A stretch of 60,000 bases of DNA from Owenia fusiformis. Taxonomy: Eukaryota; Annelida; Polychaeta; Sabellida; Oweniidae. Under the pieces are notes generated by a model, which made no database searches, had not been told where the DNA came from, and saw only the letters and a list, made by a program, of their open reading frames with translations. The stretch spans positions 15,609,754-15,669,753 of the forward strand of contig CAIIXF020000011.1 in assembly GCA_903813345.2 (NCBI GenBank), written 5' to 3'. Made by a program: the position numbers and the translations under genes. This document shows positions 59,701-60,000 of the stretch, one piece after another; positions within the stretch are counted from its first letter, which is position 1, and the number at the start of each line of letters is the position of its first letter.

Positions 59701-60000
59701 TGGAAATTATAACTATATACATCATTAATACCATAAGGGTAAAAAGTGCAATCTTTAAATGCTCAATTTATTATTTCAATAATTTGACATTACTTGAAAA
59801 ATGCAGTAAGATCGGCAGAAAATTTGATATGAATACATGAAAAGATACTGCCGCTATTCTGCCAACTTATAACAATAACAATTATAATATACTATGCACA
59901 TATACACAAACACATACGTGTTCATAGGAAAAATATAGATATTGCCTATAATTAATTACAGCTACACTTTACATATGAAAACTCCTCTATTTTACATACC

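Overview
This is a gene-poor, AT-rich, repeat-dense animal nuclear window. It has GT-AG introns, no operon structure and many families of short DNA transposons. The protein sequences, together with GTCCGTCC-type and CAGGCCCGTAGCC-type repeats, suggest a marine invertebrate (lophotrochozoan or invertebrate deuterostome). I cannot place it more narrowly from sequence alone.

Layout. 1-3497: a young LTR retrotransposon on the minus strand with two apparently identical LTR copies (one cut by the window edge), a tRNA-Gly primer-binding site, a polypurine tract, gag and a short second frame joined by a textbook -1 frameshift signal, but no pol. 3498-10360: repeats, including an old tandem triplication and a ~0.87 kb element that recurs inverted at 20.8 kb. 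10374-45637: one complete gene, the ESCRT-I subunit TSG101, in 11 coding exons encoding 428 aa, with a 26.5 kb intron 8. The intron 8 landscape holds two copies of an unrecognised antisense two-exon gene with a CxxC-x31-CxxCH pattern (one apparently intact, one split by a nested transposon), segmental duplications, a tRNA-like pseudogene, foldback elements and a family of hairpins built around a CCCGAGGG motif. 45638-51760: TSG101 3' UTR and repeats. 51760-53120: a duplicated leader of the next gene, a ~0.7 kb foldback and an inserted double hairpin. 53123-54709: a single-exon UDP-glycosyltransferase with signal peptide, membrane anchor and ER-retrieval tail, but Arg in place of the catalytic His. 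54710-60000: repeats, including a hAT-type element with a perfect 8-bp target duplication.

The two confident host genes, TSG101 (endosomal sorting, ubiquitin cargo, cytokinesis) and the UGT (ER small-molecule conjugation), have no obvious functional link. Most novelty lies in the transposon archaeology (several insertions can be dated against pre-insertion sites present elsewhere in the window), in the antisense mini-gene pair, in the altered UGT active site, and in repeats placed close to TSG101 splice sites. All statements come from reading the sequence. No alignment, database or folding program was run.
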